From: JAYEMH01 sp034717985 [NCBI: Candidatus Ratteibacteria bacterium]
GTDB lineage: Bacteria; CAZDME01; JAYEMH01
Direction of reading: 5' to 3'
Length of the DNA: 20,120 bases
Assembly: GCA_034717985.1 (NCBI GenBank)
Contig: JAYEMH010000035.1
Coordinates: 1-20,120, forward strand
Positions 1-7,301 of this stretch are shown in pieces. The notes beneath the pieces were generated by a model. It saw nothing but the letters and a program-made list of their open reading frames with translations, did not search any database and had not been told where the DNA came from. A program made the translations under genes and the position numbers. Positions within the stretch are counted from its first letter, which is position 1. Each line of letters starts with the position of its first letter.

Positions 1-125
1 CGCTCAAAATATCGGTAGGCGACGGCTTTCGCTCCGGATTTTAATCCCAAACAACAAAAGAAAAATCCTGCGATTAAAAATACAACAAGAATCTTAAAGT
101 TCTTTTTTACCTTTACACTCGCCAT
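1..125 (-). CDS. N-terminal fragment of an unidentified exported or membrane-anchored protein
   Basis: An open frame starts at an ATG (123-125) and runs off the window edge after 41 codons. It opens with a basic stretch (MASVKVKKN), then a hydrophobic segment of about 20 residues (about 11-30) and a possible signal-peptidase site in SGAKA|VAYR. That fits either a signal peptide or a single membrane anchor. There is no convincing lipobox. The start lies 13 nt inside the 3' end of the upstream glycosyltransferase gene, so the two are probably translationally coupled. Only a weak AGGG precedes the ATG. The visible residues are too few to name a family. The sequence after the anchor (AVAYRYFE) could begin a TPR-like helix, but that is a guess. 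Confidence 0.6.
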   Translation of the reverse strand, partial: MASVKVKKNFKILVVFLIAGFFFCCLGLKSGAKAVAYRYFE

Positions 126-1792
126 ACAGATAACCCTATTAAAATGATTATAAATAATGTTAATACCATAGGGGCATATATAAACGGCCTAAGCCACTTC
201 TTTTCCCAGCCAAGAATATTTACCAGAGGACTGAGCAGTAAGGCAAAAGCCACACTAAGAAACCAAAGATTTTTTGTTGATAGAGCTAAATAGACAAATA
301 CTCCGCCGAAAATAAACTCTAAAAGAAAAACTGCTTTATAATTTGAATTGCCGCTAAACCCTTTGGTATCTCCGGTAACCGGAAAGACAGCTTTCCGGGT
401 GACTAAATATGAAAAGAAATTTAAACTGGAAACAACCACAATGGACAATGAGCTAAAGGTGGAAACGGCTAAATAGGAAAATGCCCGCCCCGGCCTTTTA
501 AATAAATCAACCGCCACCGGAATAAAAGAATAGAATATAGCCGTACACATCATCAAATAAAAATCCCAGGACCAGAAAACGTTATATCTGAAGCCAAAAA
601 GTATCTCCGGCAGGTGCTTGCCGGCGGCAACCGGAATCAGAAACAAAGGACCTCTGATTTCAAAATTAACAAAGTATAAAGGTAAAATTAAGGCAACTAA
701 AATCAGGAAAAGCAAAAAGGGAAAAGGCAGGAATAAGCTGAAGGCAGAAATGAAAACATCCAATTTTTCAAACCAGGGGACTTTTTTGGAACGCCTGAAT
801 TCCGGAAAAAACTTTTTCAGACATTCAGCCGTTCCCCTTATCCATTTCTCATTCCTTTTTCTAAACCTTTGATAATCCGGCGGAAAATCTTCATAACACT
901 TAACTTCATTAGCGATGATTCCCTGATAGCCCCGGGCCCGGATTTTCAGGGAATAAGCCAAATCTTCGGTGGCAACCTCCGGAAAACCGCCTGTTTCTCT
1001 CCAGACGTCCGTCCGCATTAAAGCGCCATGCCCGTAAAACATAACAAATCCGCAGCGGTTGCGGACCGACATAAACCGCCGCCAGTGAATATTGATATTC
1101 AGCCCCAGTTCCCGGCCGAATTCACTTTTCTGAGCTGGATTGGCCCTTTGAGCCGCCTGAACAAAGGCAATATGGGGAGAAAGAGAAAAATATGGCAGGA
1201 GTTTCGTTATAAAATCTCCGGGTAAAATCCCATCGGCGTCGGATATGGCAAAACAGGGATAATCTTTTTCAATTTGCCTTAAGGCATTATTTACATTTCC
1301 CGCTTTATAGCCGTCCCTTTCTTCCCGTCGGATAATGGTAACTTTATCTGGAAATTTAGAGCCGAATTCGTTTATTTCGGCTTTAATTTTATCTTCAGTG
1401 CTATCATCCAGAATGAAAAGATGAAAATTCTCATAATCCTGCTCGAGACAGGACCGAACTGCATCCGGCCTGAAATCATTCATCGTTGGGTAGAGAATAG
1501 CTGCTCGAGGGCAGCCTTTTAAAGAAGATGGAAGATTAGAAAACCGGAGAGATTGAACGGATTTTTTAGAGAAATAAGAAAAGAGGAAGATTACCGTATA
1601 AAAAATTCCGTAAAACCAGAAAAGGTTAAGCAGCATTATAAAAACTAAAATGCCGAACTTAGCAAAAAGATTTTCCGGTCCAATCAATAAGGAAAACAGC
1701 CTGGGATTAAAGTAAAGAAGTGAAAGTATCCAGCTCCCGATAATTACGACAAACATCAGGCTGTCTTTAGCCGGATAATCTCTAAATCTCAT
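113..1792 (-). CDS. Membrane-embedded family 2 glycosyltransferase, cellulose-synthase-like
   Basis: This 559-residue protein has the architecture of processive BcsA-like GT2 enzymes, which polymerise a sugar from a nucleotide sugar and export the chain through the inner membrane. Two N-terminal membrane segments (about 13-29 and 47-73) precede a cytosolic GT-A domain (about 94-320). A second multi-pass region covers about 345-555. Visible motifs are LDDS (128-131), the metal-binding SDADG (184-188), the catalytic-base TED (275-277) and RNEKW (313-317), which corresponds to the (Q/R)xxRW acceptor-site motif. No PilZ domain is seen, so c-di-GMP control is not indicated. The gene starts 11 nt after the hflC stop and overlaps the next gene, so it may be co-transcribed with hflKC. 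The Shine-Dalgarno sequence is weak, and a start at Met13 is possible. The sugar and polymer are unknown. Confidence 0.88.
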   Translation of the reverse strand: MRFRDYPAKDSLMFVVIIGSWILSLLYFNPRLFSLLIGPENLFAKFGILVFIMLLNLFWFYGIFYTVIFLFSYFSKKSVQSLRFSNLPSSLKGCPRAAILYPTMNDFRPDAVRSCLEQDYENFHLFILDDSTEDKIKAEINEFGSKFPDKVTIIRREERDGYKAGNVNNALRQIEKDYPCFAISDADGILPGDFITKLLPYFSLSPHIAFVQAAQRANPAQKSEFGRELGLNINIHWRRFMSVRNRCGFVMFYGHGALMRTDVWRETGGFPEVATEDLAYSLKIRARGYQGIIANEVKCYEDFPPDYQRFRKRNEKWIRGTAECLKKFFPEFRRSKKVPWFEKLDVFISAFSLFLPFPFLLFLILVALILPLYFVNFEIRGPLFLIPVAAGKHLPEILFGFRYNVFWSWDFYLMMCTAIFYSFIPVAVDLFKRPGRAFSYLAVSTFSSLSIVVVSSLNFFSYLVTRKAVFPVTGDTKGFSGNSNYKAVFLLEFIFGGVFVYLALSTKNLWFLSVAFALLLSPLVNILGWEKKWLRPFIYAPMVLTLFIIILIGLSVWRV

Positions 1793-1803
1793 ATGGCTGT
1801 CAG

Positions 1804-2757
1804 CTATCTAAGCCCCTTAAGATATTTATAGTATTCAGCGTCAGTAGTTAGAATTATGGTAGAATTCTCATCAATCGTAGTTCGATATGTTTCCAGTGTC
1901 TTTAAAAATGAATAAAATTCGGGATGCCGGTTATATGCCCTGGCATAAATTTTTATCGCCTCGGCATCGGCCTTCCCGGTAAGCACCTGCGCCTGACGAT
2001 AAGCCTCAGAAGTAATAAGTTTCAATTCCTTGGCTACCTGTCCTTCGATTTCAGCGCTTTTCCCTTGACCTTCTGAACGGTATTTCTCAGCCGCCCGTTT
2101 CCTCTCGGCAATCATCCGATCATAAACCTTATTCCGGACCGCCTCCACATAATTGATCCGTTTAATGCGCACATCCGCAATTTCTATTCCATACTGAGGG
2201 GCAAGCACCTTAGCCTTTTCTAAAATAACCCGCGTAAGAAATTCTCTGCCCGCCTCAATATGTTCCAGTGCCTCTTCGGTAACAATAACGTCTTCACTTT
2301 CCTCTTCAGCTTCTAAAATGCGATTGCTATTCCTCACTGCCTCAACAAGCAAGTGTCCGGTAACAGCATCTCTGGTCGCCGAATTAACAATATCATCTAT
2401 CCGGCTATGGGCGCCCATTTCATTGCCTACCGACTGCAAAAATTTAAGGGCATCAACTATCCTCCAGCGGGCGGTAGTATCCACCCAAATATATTTCTTG
2501 TCTTTGGTAGGAATTTGATTGGGGTCGCCATCCCATTCTAAAAGTCTCTTTTCAAAATAGTGGGCATGCTGGATAAAAGGGGTTTTAAAATGCAAGCCGG
2601 CCGAGATTATCGGTTTTCCTACCGGTTTACCAAATTGAGTAATCACTACCTGTTTAGTTTCATCAACTATAAATACCGCCCCGCTTACAAAAGCCAATAT
2701 CACCAGAATCAATAATACGCCGATAATCCTTGAAATACCTCCTAATCGCCCGGTCAT
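1804..2757 (-). CDS. hflC: HflC, SPFH/prohibitin-family membrane protease regulator
   Basis: The 317-residue product pairs with HflK to form the HflKC assembly. In characterised bacteria this assembly surrounds FtsH and modulates its degradation of membrane proteins. One N-terminal transmembrane segment (about 10-30) is followed by VDETKQVVITQFGKPV, the typical start of the SPFH domain. A charged region (about 145-165, rich in Glu) occupies the place of the variable insertion in HflC. A long coiled-coil rich in Ala, Glu and Arg (about 205-265) follows, and the C-terminus ends in the HflC-like block DAEYYKYLKGLR. The ATG overlaps the hflK stop as ATGA, and a strong AGGAGG lies inside the end of hflK, so the pair is translationally coupled. 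No ftsH is present in the window. Confidence 0.95.
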   Translation of the reverse strand: MTGRLGGISRIIGVLLILVILAFVSGAVFIVDETKQVVITQFGKPVGKPIISAGLHFKTPFIQHAHYFEKRLLEWDGDPNQIPTKDKKYIWVDTTARWRIVDALKFLQSVGNEMGAHSRIDDIVNSATRDAVTGHLLVEAVRNSNRILEAEEESEDVIVTEEALEHIEAGREFLTRVILEKAKVLAPQYGIEIADVRIKRINYVEAVRNKVYDRMIAERKRAAEKYRSEGQGKSAEIEGQVAKELKLITSEAYRQAQVLTGKADAEAIKIYARAYNRHPEFYSFLKTLETYRTTIDENSTIILTTDAEYYKYLKGLR

Positions 2758-3752
2758 TGTTTTACTCCTCCTGTCTTCCCGATATTTAATAAAGGTAAAA
2801 TTGAAGATTGTTTAGGGTCAATAATGTATTTTTCTTTTGCCTTGGGTAAAACCGCAAGCAGCGTCTCTAAATATAGTCTTTTTCGCGTTATCTCTGTCGC
2901 TTTCTTATATTCAGCCAGGGTAGCAAGAAATCTCTCGGCCTCACCTTTAGCCCGATTTATCTTATCCAAGGCATATCCTTCTGCCTCACGAATAGTTTTC
3001 TCTGCTCCACCCCTGGCTTTAGGAATAACCTTATTATAGGCCTCCCAGGCTTGATTAATCATTTTTTCTTTTTCTTGTTTTGCCTCATTTACCTCATTAA
3101 AGGCCGGCTTCACCTTCTCAGGAGGATTCACATCTAATAATTTGACCGTAACGATGTGGATTCCTGTTTGGTATTCGTCTAAAATCTTCTGCGTTTCAAT
3201 TTGAGCTAAATGGTCTATCTCCTCTCTCTTGGTGGTCAGCACTTCGTCCACGCTGTAATCCCCGACAAACCGGCGCATCACTACCTCGGATATATCACGC
3301 AGAATTCCTACCGGACTACGGGTAGCAAAAAGCAATTTCACCGGATCCTTTATCTTAAATTGCACTATCCAGCGCACATCCAGGATATTCAGGTCTCCGG
3401 TCAGCATTAAGGTCTCCTCAGGATATTGCTTGGCAGAATACCTTGTTTTTACGCCGGGCCGCAAGGTTCTAATCCCAAACTCCTCTTTAAAAATCTTGGC
3501 TACCTTAATCGGAGTAACCTTCTCCACAAAGGGAAGCTTGGCATGTAACCCGGGCGAACTTAAGCGAACGTATTTTCCAAACCTCTGAATTACTCCCAAC
3601 TCATCCGGGCCAATAGAATAAATTGCGCCCGTCAGACCTATTAGGACAAAAAGCCCCAAGATAACCAACGGCAAGAATTTTCTATAATCGCCGATTTTCC
3701 CCTTTCCTATATCAATGATATCTTCCGGTGTTCGGACATCTTTCCAATCCAT
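2754..3752 (-). CDS. hflK: HflK, SPFH/prohibitin-family membrane protease regulator
   Basis: This 332-residue partner of HflC is shorter than the Escherichia coli HflK (about 419) and lacks its Gly-rich N-terminal extension. A short cytosolic tail (MDWKDVRTPEDIID) precedes a transmembrane helix (about 25-47). The SPFH domain begins at IGPDELGVIQRFGKY. A long helical, Ala- and Glu-rich segment (about 225-300) should form the coiled coil. The start is supported by AAGGGGG, 4-5 nt upstream of the ATG. The gene is first in an hflKC-GT2 transcription unit. A TTGACA-N18-TAAAAT promoter lies about 120-150 nt upstream, leaving a leader of about 110 nt that contains a hairpin and a GC-rich palindrome. 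Confidence 0.95.
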   Translation of the reverse strand: MDWKDVRTPEDIIDIGKGKIGDYRKFLPLVILGLFVLIGLTGAIYSIGPDELGVIQRFGKYVRLSSPGLHAKLPFVEKVTPIKVAKIFKEEFGIRTLRPGVKTRYSAKQYPEETLMLTGDLNILDVRWIVQFKIKDPVKLLFATRSPVGILRDISEVVMRRFVGDYSVDEVLTTKREEIDHLAQIETQKILDEYQTGIHIVTVKLLDVNPPEKVKPAFNEVNEAKQEKEKMINQAWEAYNKVIPKARGGAEKTIREAEGYALDKINRAKGEAERFLATLAEYKKATEITRKRLYLETLLAVLPKAKEKYIIDPKQSSILPLLNIGKTGGVKQ

Positions 3753-3802
3753 CTTTTCCCCCTTCGTTTTTTAACTCGACGATATTTTAAATCTGAGTAA
3801 TC

Positions 3803-3822
3803 CCTGCCTGCCGGCAGGCAGG
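3803..3822. repeat. 20-nt perfect GC-rich palindrome
   Basis: CCTGCCTGCCGGCAGGCAGG equals its own reverse complement. It stands out sharply against AT-rich surroundings in the hflK leader. Perfect palindromes of this kind recur in intergenic regions of some uncultivated bacterial genomes. Its role here (a dispersed repeat, a protein-binding site or an RNA hairpin) cannot be decided from one copy. Confidence 0.8.
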
Positions 3823-3846
3823 TAAATTTCAATCTATGTAATCAGG

Positions 3847-3869
3847 GTCTGCTGAGTTTTTCAGCAAAC
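3847..3869 (-). other. Predicted hairpin at the 5' end of the hflK transcript
   Basis: Two 9-nt arms (3847-3855 and 3861-3869) pair fully with one G-U wobble around a five-base loop. The loop reads AAAAC on the transcribed strand. No U-tract follows, so it is not a typical terminator. It lies just downstream of the predicted -10 box, so it would form the 5' end of the hflKC mRNA and may stabilise it. That role is inferred. Confidence 0.45.
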
Positions 3870-3872
3870 TCT

Positions 3873-3902
3873 ATTTTACTCCTGAATATATAGTGATGTC
3901 AA
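3873..3902 (-). promoter_or_regulatory. Predicted sigma-70 promoter for hflKC
   Basis: TTGACA (3897-3902) is separated by 18 nt from TAAAAT (3873-3878), which matches the -10 consensus at five of six positions. It points towards hflK, and the predicted transcript start is near 3866. The toxin-antitoxin cassette ends upstream, so hflKC plausibly has its own promoter. Confidence 0.55.
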
Positions 3903-3981
3903 TCTAAATCTCAAATCTTTTTGGGAATGTTTTCTCAAATCTCCCTTTTCACAAAGTACTCTTGCGTTAATATAATTTTCA

Positions 3982-4030
3982 ATGTTAATTGTTGTACTAT
4001 TGAAGTACTATCGAAGTCGGGCTTTGATAG
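3982..4030. repeat. Direct repeat copy A, downstream of the toxin gene
   Basis: This copy matches 4860-4897 almost exactly. The only differences are one substitution near the 5' side and an extra 11 nt, which arose as a tandem doublet (GTACTATTGAA then GTACTATCGAA). The repeat core can fold: ACTATCGAAG, loop TCGGG, CTTTGATAGT, forming 10 pairs with one wobble on the + strand RNA. Here the hairpin is followed by TTTTT on the + strand, like an intrinsic terminator in that direction. Together with copy B it brackets the PIN/RHH toxin-antitoxin genes. Confidence 0.8.
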
Positions 4031-4160
4031 TTTTTGGTTCTCCCCTTTGCTGAAGTTTTTGAGCAGCTATTCTTTGGGCTGGTCGTCGATAAGCATGTCG
4101 TAATGGCGGGTGCCGGCTTTGCGTAATCGTGCTCTCAAGGATTATTTTTTACGCATACTG
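4031..4160 (-). other. Non-coding stretch after the toxin gene, possibly with a decayed coding fragment
   Basis: No intact gene is seen. One minus-strand frame stays open for about 43 codons from 4143 to 4012. It is basic and Gln-rich and ends in TIKARLR just before a stop inside direct repeat copy A. There is no start codon with a ribosome-binding site and no family match that I recognise. It may be a remnant of an older gene or chance. The rest of 3753-4160 holds the hflK leader, its promoter and the direct repeat. Confidence 0.25.
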
Positions 4161-4550
4161 TTATAATTTCCAGTAATGTTTAGGTGTTATGATTTTTATC
4201 CCTTTGTAGTTTTTAATTTCAAGTAAATCCTTGTCGCCGGTAATTATTATTTCAATTTCATTAACAAGGGCATCGGCCAGGATTTGGTTATCGTTATCAT
4301 CGCGGCATACCTTGTCAACCGTGTCTGCTGCCTTGCCCCTGATAAAATGGCTCTTAAGAGTATACATGATAGCTTCTATCGCTTGCTTCGAAAGCGAAAA
4401 TTTTGCAGAAAGGTTATGGTGGACTTCTTGTAATACGTACTCCGTACAATACACCTCATACCTAAACATGGCGTCTTTGATGACATCATAGGTGTAACCT
4501 CGACTGGCAAAAGCTGCGATGAGCACATTAGCATCAAAAAAGAGCTTCAT
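4161..4550 (-). CDS. PIN-domain toxin (putative ribonuclease) of a type II toxin-antitoxin pair
   Basis: The 129-residue protein is a single PIN domain of the COG1569-like toxin family. The four acidic positions expected for metal-dependent RNase activity are present: Asp6 in MKLFFDANVLI, Glu42, Asp87 in DDNDNQ and Asp106 in TGDKDLL. Such toxins cleave RNA and are held inactive by their cognate antitoxin. The ATG overlaps the antitoxin stop as ATGA, the usual coupled arrangement of antitoxin first and toxin second. The length is typical and the gene looks intact. The RNA target cannot be told from sequence. Downstream it is followed by direct repeat copy A rather than by a functionally related gene. 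Confidence 0.88.
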   Translation of the reverse strand: MKLFFDANVLIAAFASRGYTYDVIKDAMFRYEVYCTEYVLQEVHHNLSAKFSLSKQAIEAIMYTLKSHFIRGKAADTVDKVCRDDNDNQILADALVNEIEIIITGDKDLLEIKNYKGIKIITPKHYWKL

Positions 4551-4768
4551 GAAATCCTTTCGAAGATATCTTCTTCGGTAAAGGTAATCCCTCTTTTGGC
4601 TAATTCTGATAAAGCTAGGTTGCGCGCCCTGGTAAAATCGCGCATAAAGAAGTGTTGTTTAAGGGCCCTTCTGATTATATCACTGCGAGATGTCTGTTCT
4701 TCTTTTGCCTCTGCAGCGAGACTCTTTAATAAGTTATTCGGTATACTAATTGCCACGACATTTCTCAT
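4547..4768 (-). CDS. Ribbon-helix-helix antitoxin of the PIN toxin
   Basis: This 73-residue protein begins with a ribbon-helix-helix fold (about 2-39): a beta strand (RNVVAISIP), then helices with the characteristic TSRSDIIRRALK. The acidic C-terminal part (TEEDIFERIS) is the expected toxin-wrapping region. I chose the ATG at 4766-4768 because AGGAGG (4777-4782) lies 8 nt upstream. A longer frame reading from 4801 would include the promoter and Shine-Dalgarno sequence. RHH antitoxins repress their own operon. A 7-nt inverted repeat over the -10 box is a natural operator. The nearest descriptive label is VapB-like or CopG-like, but the exact subfamily is uncertain. Confidence 0.85.
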   Translation of the reverse strand: MRNVVAISIPNNLLKSLAAEAKEEQTSRSDIIRRALKQHFFMRDFTRARNLALSELAKRGITFTEEDIFERIS

Positions 4769-4781
4769 AATAACCACCTCC

Positions 4782-4800
4782 TGTATTAAATTATAATACA
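4782..4800. promoter_or_regulatory. Predicted antitoxin operator palindrome
   Basis: TGTATTA and TAATACA form a perfect 7-nt inverted repeat with a 5-nt spacer. The palindrome covers the entire -10 box and ends one base from the Shine-Dalgarno sequence. Binding of an RHH dimer pair here would block both polymerase and ribosome access. The sequence is visible; the binding is inferred. Confidence 0.6.
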
Positions 4801-4818
4801 CAAATTAAATGTTGTCAA
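4790..4818 (-). promoter_or_regulatory. Consensus sigma-70 promoter of the toxin-antitoxin operon
   Basis: A perfect TTGACA (4813-4818), a 17-nt spacer and a perfect TATAAT (4790-4795) point towards the antitoxin gene. The resulting leader would be only about 15 nt. A full 12/12 consensus with optimal spacing implies a strong promoter kept in check by a repressor. Confidence 0.85.
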
Positions 4819-4859
4819 GGGTCATTTTAAAAGGGTATTTTTAAAAGCCGAGTTTTTAA

Positions 4860-4897
4860 ATGTTAATTATTGTACTATCGAAGTCGGGCTTTGATAG
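4860..4897. repeat. Direct repeat copy B, between dinG and the toxin-antitoxin promoter
   Basis: This is the shorter copy of the repeat at 3982-4030. It starts one base after the dinG stop codon on the transcribed strand and contains the same hairpin core (ACTATC...GATAGT). It might double as the dinG transcript end, although no U-tract follows on that strand. The two copies are about 830 nt apart and contain just the toxin-antitoxin module plus about 130 nt of flank. Confidence 0.8.
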
Positions 4898-4898
4898 T

Positions 4899-6902
4899 CT
4901 AAAGAGTTTTTGCCTGCTTTTTCTTCTTCAAAAAAAATTCCTGAACCTCTTCCAATCTTGAAACGTACCGGCATTCCGGAAGAGCCTGCAAGAAACTCCG
5001 GCCGTAAAACTTGGTTTTAATTCTTGGGTCAAGAATAGCTGTCATCCCAATGTCGGTTTTTCTTCTTATAAGCCGGCCTAATCCTTGTCTAAGCATAATA
5101 ATTGCCTGGGGAATCTGGTAATGAAGAAACGGGTCAATCCTTTGCGCCTGCAGTTCTTCTATTCTGGCTTCGGTAACCGGGTCGTCAGGAACACTAAAAG
5201 GAAGTTTGGTAACAATAACACATTCCAAGGCTTCTCCCGGCACATCTACGCCCTGCCAGAAGGAATTGGTCCCTAAAAGCACACAATTATTCTGCCGTTT
5301 AAATTTTTCTAAAAGCGTATAACGGTTTTCTTCTCCCTGTTTTAGTATCGTTAAATTTGTCAGTTCACCTCGAATTATATCATATACTGTCTCCAGCATT
5401 TTGAAATTGGTAAACAAAACAAATGTTCCTCCTTTCATTATAGAAAGGATTCTTTTGATTTCTGCTATGACGGCCATTTGATATGATTCGAATTCTATGC
5501 TCGGATCCGGCAGACTTTCAGGAAGGTAAAGAAGGCTGTTTCCCTTGTAATCAAAAGGTGAACCCAAAAGAAGCTCCTCGGCATCGTTTATGCCTAATCC
5601 CCTCATTTTAAACTCAAAACTCCCGTTAGCCGATAGTGTAGCTGAGGTAAATATAATCGGCTTGATTTTATCTAAAACCCGAACTTTAAATTCGGTTGAT
5701 ACATCTATCGGGGTGGCATAGAGACTGCATTTTATCCTCTTTGACTTATGCGGCCTTTTAGAGCTTGGAGCGGAAGGGCGAATTTCTATCCAATAAACAT
5801 ATTTATTCAGGGTCATATTGATAATTGTTTCTAATTCGCAATTAATCTCTTTGCCGCGGGAAACAAAAGCTCTCATTTCCATTTTTTCTTCTTCATTTTT
5901 AATATTATCCAGGAATCCGGCAAGCATAGAAATCAGTCCCAATAGCGGCTCTTTTAAATGATTGAAAACGAAATTCTTATTTCGCACTCGCACCGCCCGG
6001 GAACTCTGACCGAATTTAGAGATTATTTCCGAAAAGAATAATTCAGCGGCCATTTTTACTTCCGATACTGTATCCTTTATATTTTCTGCTTTTCTTCGAT
6101 TTGAATTCTTTATTTTTGCTAAAAACCCTTTTCCGCTGTAAGGATTAAAAATGGAGTCAAGAAAATATTTTATCCTGAAATTACTTATTTCTATTCCCAA
6201 ATAATTAACGGCTGTTTCTTCCAGGGTGTGGGCTTCGTCAAAAACTAACGCTTCAAAATCAGGCAGGACCATGCCTCCGGAGGCCAGATTGGCAAAATAA
6301 AGGTGGTGGTTAATAACCAAAACTTGCGATTTGTAACCGGCCAGCCGCGCCTTTTTGTAGAAGCAATCTTCCCTGTATACACAGTTTTTGCCTAAACACA
6401 GGTCGCTTTCCCGGCATATCTTACTCCAAATAGAACCATTATTCTTGAAATTTATCTCCGAACGAATTCCTGCTTTTGTCTTTTTGCGCCATTCGGTAAT
6501 TTTGTTAATTTGGCTCTTTTGCAAGATATCCCCGGGAAAGTTTTGCTCAAATCTTCTTAAACAAAGATAATTCTGTCCGCCCAGGCATAAGGCAAATTTA
6601 AACTTAATGCCCAAAGCTTTCTGTAGAAAAGGAAGATCTTTTTTTACTAATTGCTCCTGCAGAGTTTTTGTATAAGTAGAAATAACTGCTTTTTTGTTTT
6701 CTTTTACCGCCCAGTGAATGAAAGGAATAAGATAGGATAGAGTTTTCCCAATTCCGGTGCCGGCCTCTACCACCAGGTGTTTTTTTGAATCAATCGCTTT
6801 TTCGACTGCCTTTGCCATCTGAATCTGTTCCGGCCGGAATTCATAATTTTTCAGATGTCTGGCAATCAAACCGTTATTTTTAAAAACCCCGTCTAAATCC
6901 AT
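4899..6902 (-). CDS. dinG: DinG/YoaA-type XPD-family ATP-dependent DNA helicase with Fe-S cluster
   Basis: This 667-residue SF2 helicase has no N-terminal exonuclease domain. Helicase motifs in order are AGTGIGKT (Walker A, 47-54), DEAH (222-225), SATL (420-423), WQGVDVPG (549-556) and QGLGRLIRR (606-614). Cys114, Cys169, Cys174 and Cys180 have the spacing of the 4Fe-4S ligands of DinG, and an extra Cys163 is present. The enzyme family unwinds DNA 5' to 3' and resolves R-loops and G-quadruplexes after damage. The ATG overlaps the stop of the decayed thioredoxin gene as TAATG, so it was built as the distal gene of that unit. Its own Shine-Dalgarno sequence is weak. The symbol follows the family; YoaA-like function is equally possible. 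Confidence 0.92.
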   Translation of the reverse strand: MDLDGVFKNNGLIARHLKNYEFRPEQIQMAKAVEKAIDSKKHLVVEAGTGIGKTLSYLIPFIHWAVKENKKAVISTYTKTLQEQLVKKDLPFLQKALGIKFKFALCLGGQNYLCLRRFEQNFPGDILQKSQINKITEWRKKTKAGIRSEINFKNNGSIWSKICRESDLCLGKNCVYREDCFYKKARLAGYKSQVLVINHHLYFANLASGGMVLPDFEALVFDEAHTLEETAVNYLGIEISNFRIKYFLDSIFNPYSGKGFLAKIKNSNRRKAENIKDTVSEVKMAAELFFSEIISKFGQSSRAVRVRNKNFVFNHLKEPLLGLISMLAGFLDNIKNEEEKMEMRAFVSRGKEINCELETIINMTLNKYVYWIEIRPSAPSSKRPHKSKRIKCSLYATPIDVSTEFKVRVLDKIKPIIFTSATLSANGSFEFKMRGLGINDAEELLLGSPFDYKGNSLLYLPESLPDPSIEFESYQMAVIAEIKRILSIMKGGTFVLFTNFKMLETVYDIIRGELTNLTILKQGEENRYTLLEKFKRQNNCVLLGTNSFWQGVDVPGEALECVIVTKLPFSVPDDPVTEARIEELQAQRIDPFLHYQIPQAIIMLRQGLGRLIRRKTDIGMTAILDPRIKTKFYGRSFLQALPECRYVSRLEEVQEFFLKKKKQAKTL

Positions 6903-7279
6903 TAAGCTTCTGCTTCCAATCTATTAATTCCAAATTCATTTGCCGCAGTTCTATCCTTATCTACATTCGCCTTAGCTACCTTTGCCTTACTGCCAACCTT
7001 GGCGGCCACCGCCTCAATAATCGGTCACTGCTTTCTGCACGGGGGACACCAGGGCACCCAGAAATCAACAAGGACAATACCCTCTTTTATTTCCGCCTCA
7101 AAATTAGCGTCATTCAACTACAGGACATTTACTGCCGATTTATATTTCTCTTCATGGACACTTGCCGTTTTCTCTTTGGCACACCCTAATACAAAAATTG
7201 CAATACACATATAAATTACTGCGCCAATTCCGATTCTCTTTTTTATAACCTTCTCATCCCTTCCGTTTATTATCTTCAT
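6902..7279 (-). pseudogene. Decayed lipoprotein thioredoxin
   Basis: Reading one frame from the ATG at 7277-7279 gives 125 codons interrupted by two stops. The N-terminus is a basic start, a hydrophobic stretch and a lipobox ending in VLGC at Cys33. The thioredoxin fold follows, with [12 protein letters not shown] (active site Cys78 and Cys81) and the FGI block, but it ends before the cis-proline strand and last helix. Codon 54 is TAG (7118-7120), where the family usually has an acidic residue. Codon 85 is TGA (7025-7027), where Gly follows CRKQ in homologues. Both fit a single G-to-T change. Because TGA ends hflK, tig and the antitoxin here, recoding is unlikely. It sits 22 nt after the outer-membrane protein gene and touches dinG. 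Confidence 0.88.
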
Positions 7280-7301
7280 TATTTTCCAACCAATTAGCTT
7301 G

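Noticed and set aside
3921-4103. A 60-codon plus-strand frame between hflK and the toxin gene
   Set aside because: It runs across the direct repeat, has no ribosome-binding site and no recognisable domain.
3982-4897. Insertion sequence around the toxin-antitoxin genes
   Set aside because: No transposase or terminal inverted repeats are present. Only a direct repeat is visible, so it is reported as a possible recombination module.
7025-7120. Stop-codon recoding or selenocysteine in the thioredoxin gene
   Set aside because: TGA is used as a normal stop in hflK, tig and the antitoxin. One stop is TAG, the TGA is at a Gly and not a Cys position, and the fold is also truncated.
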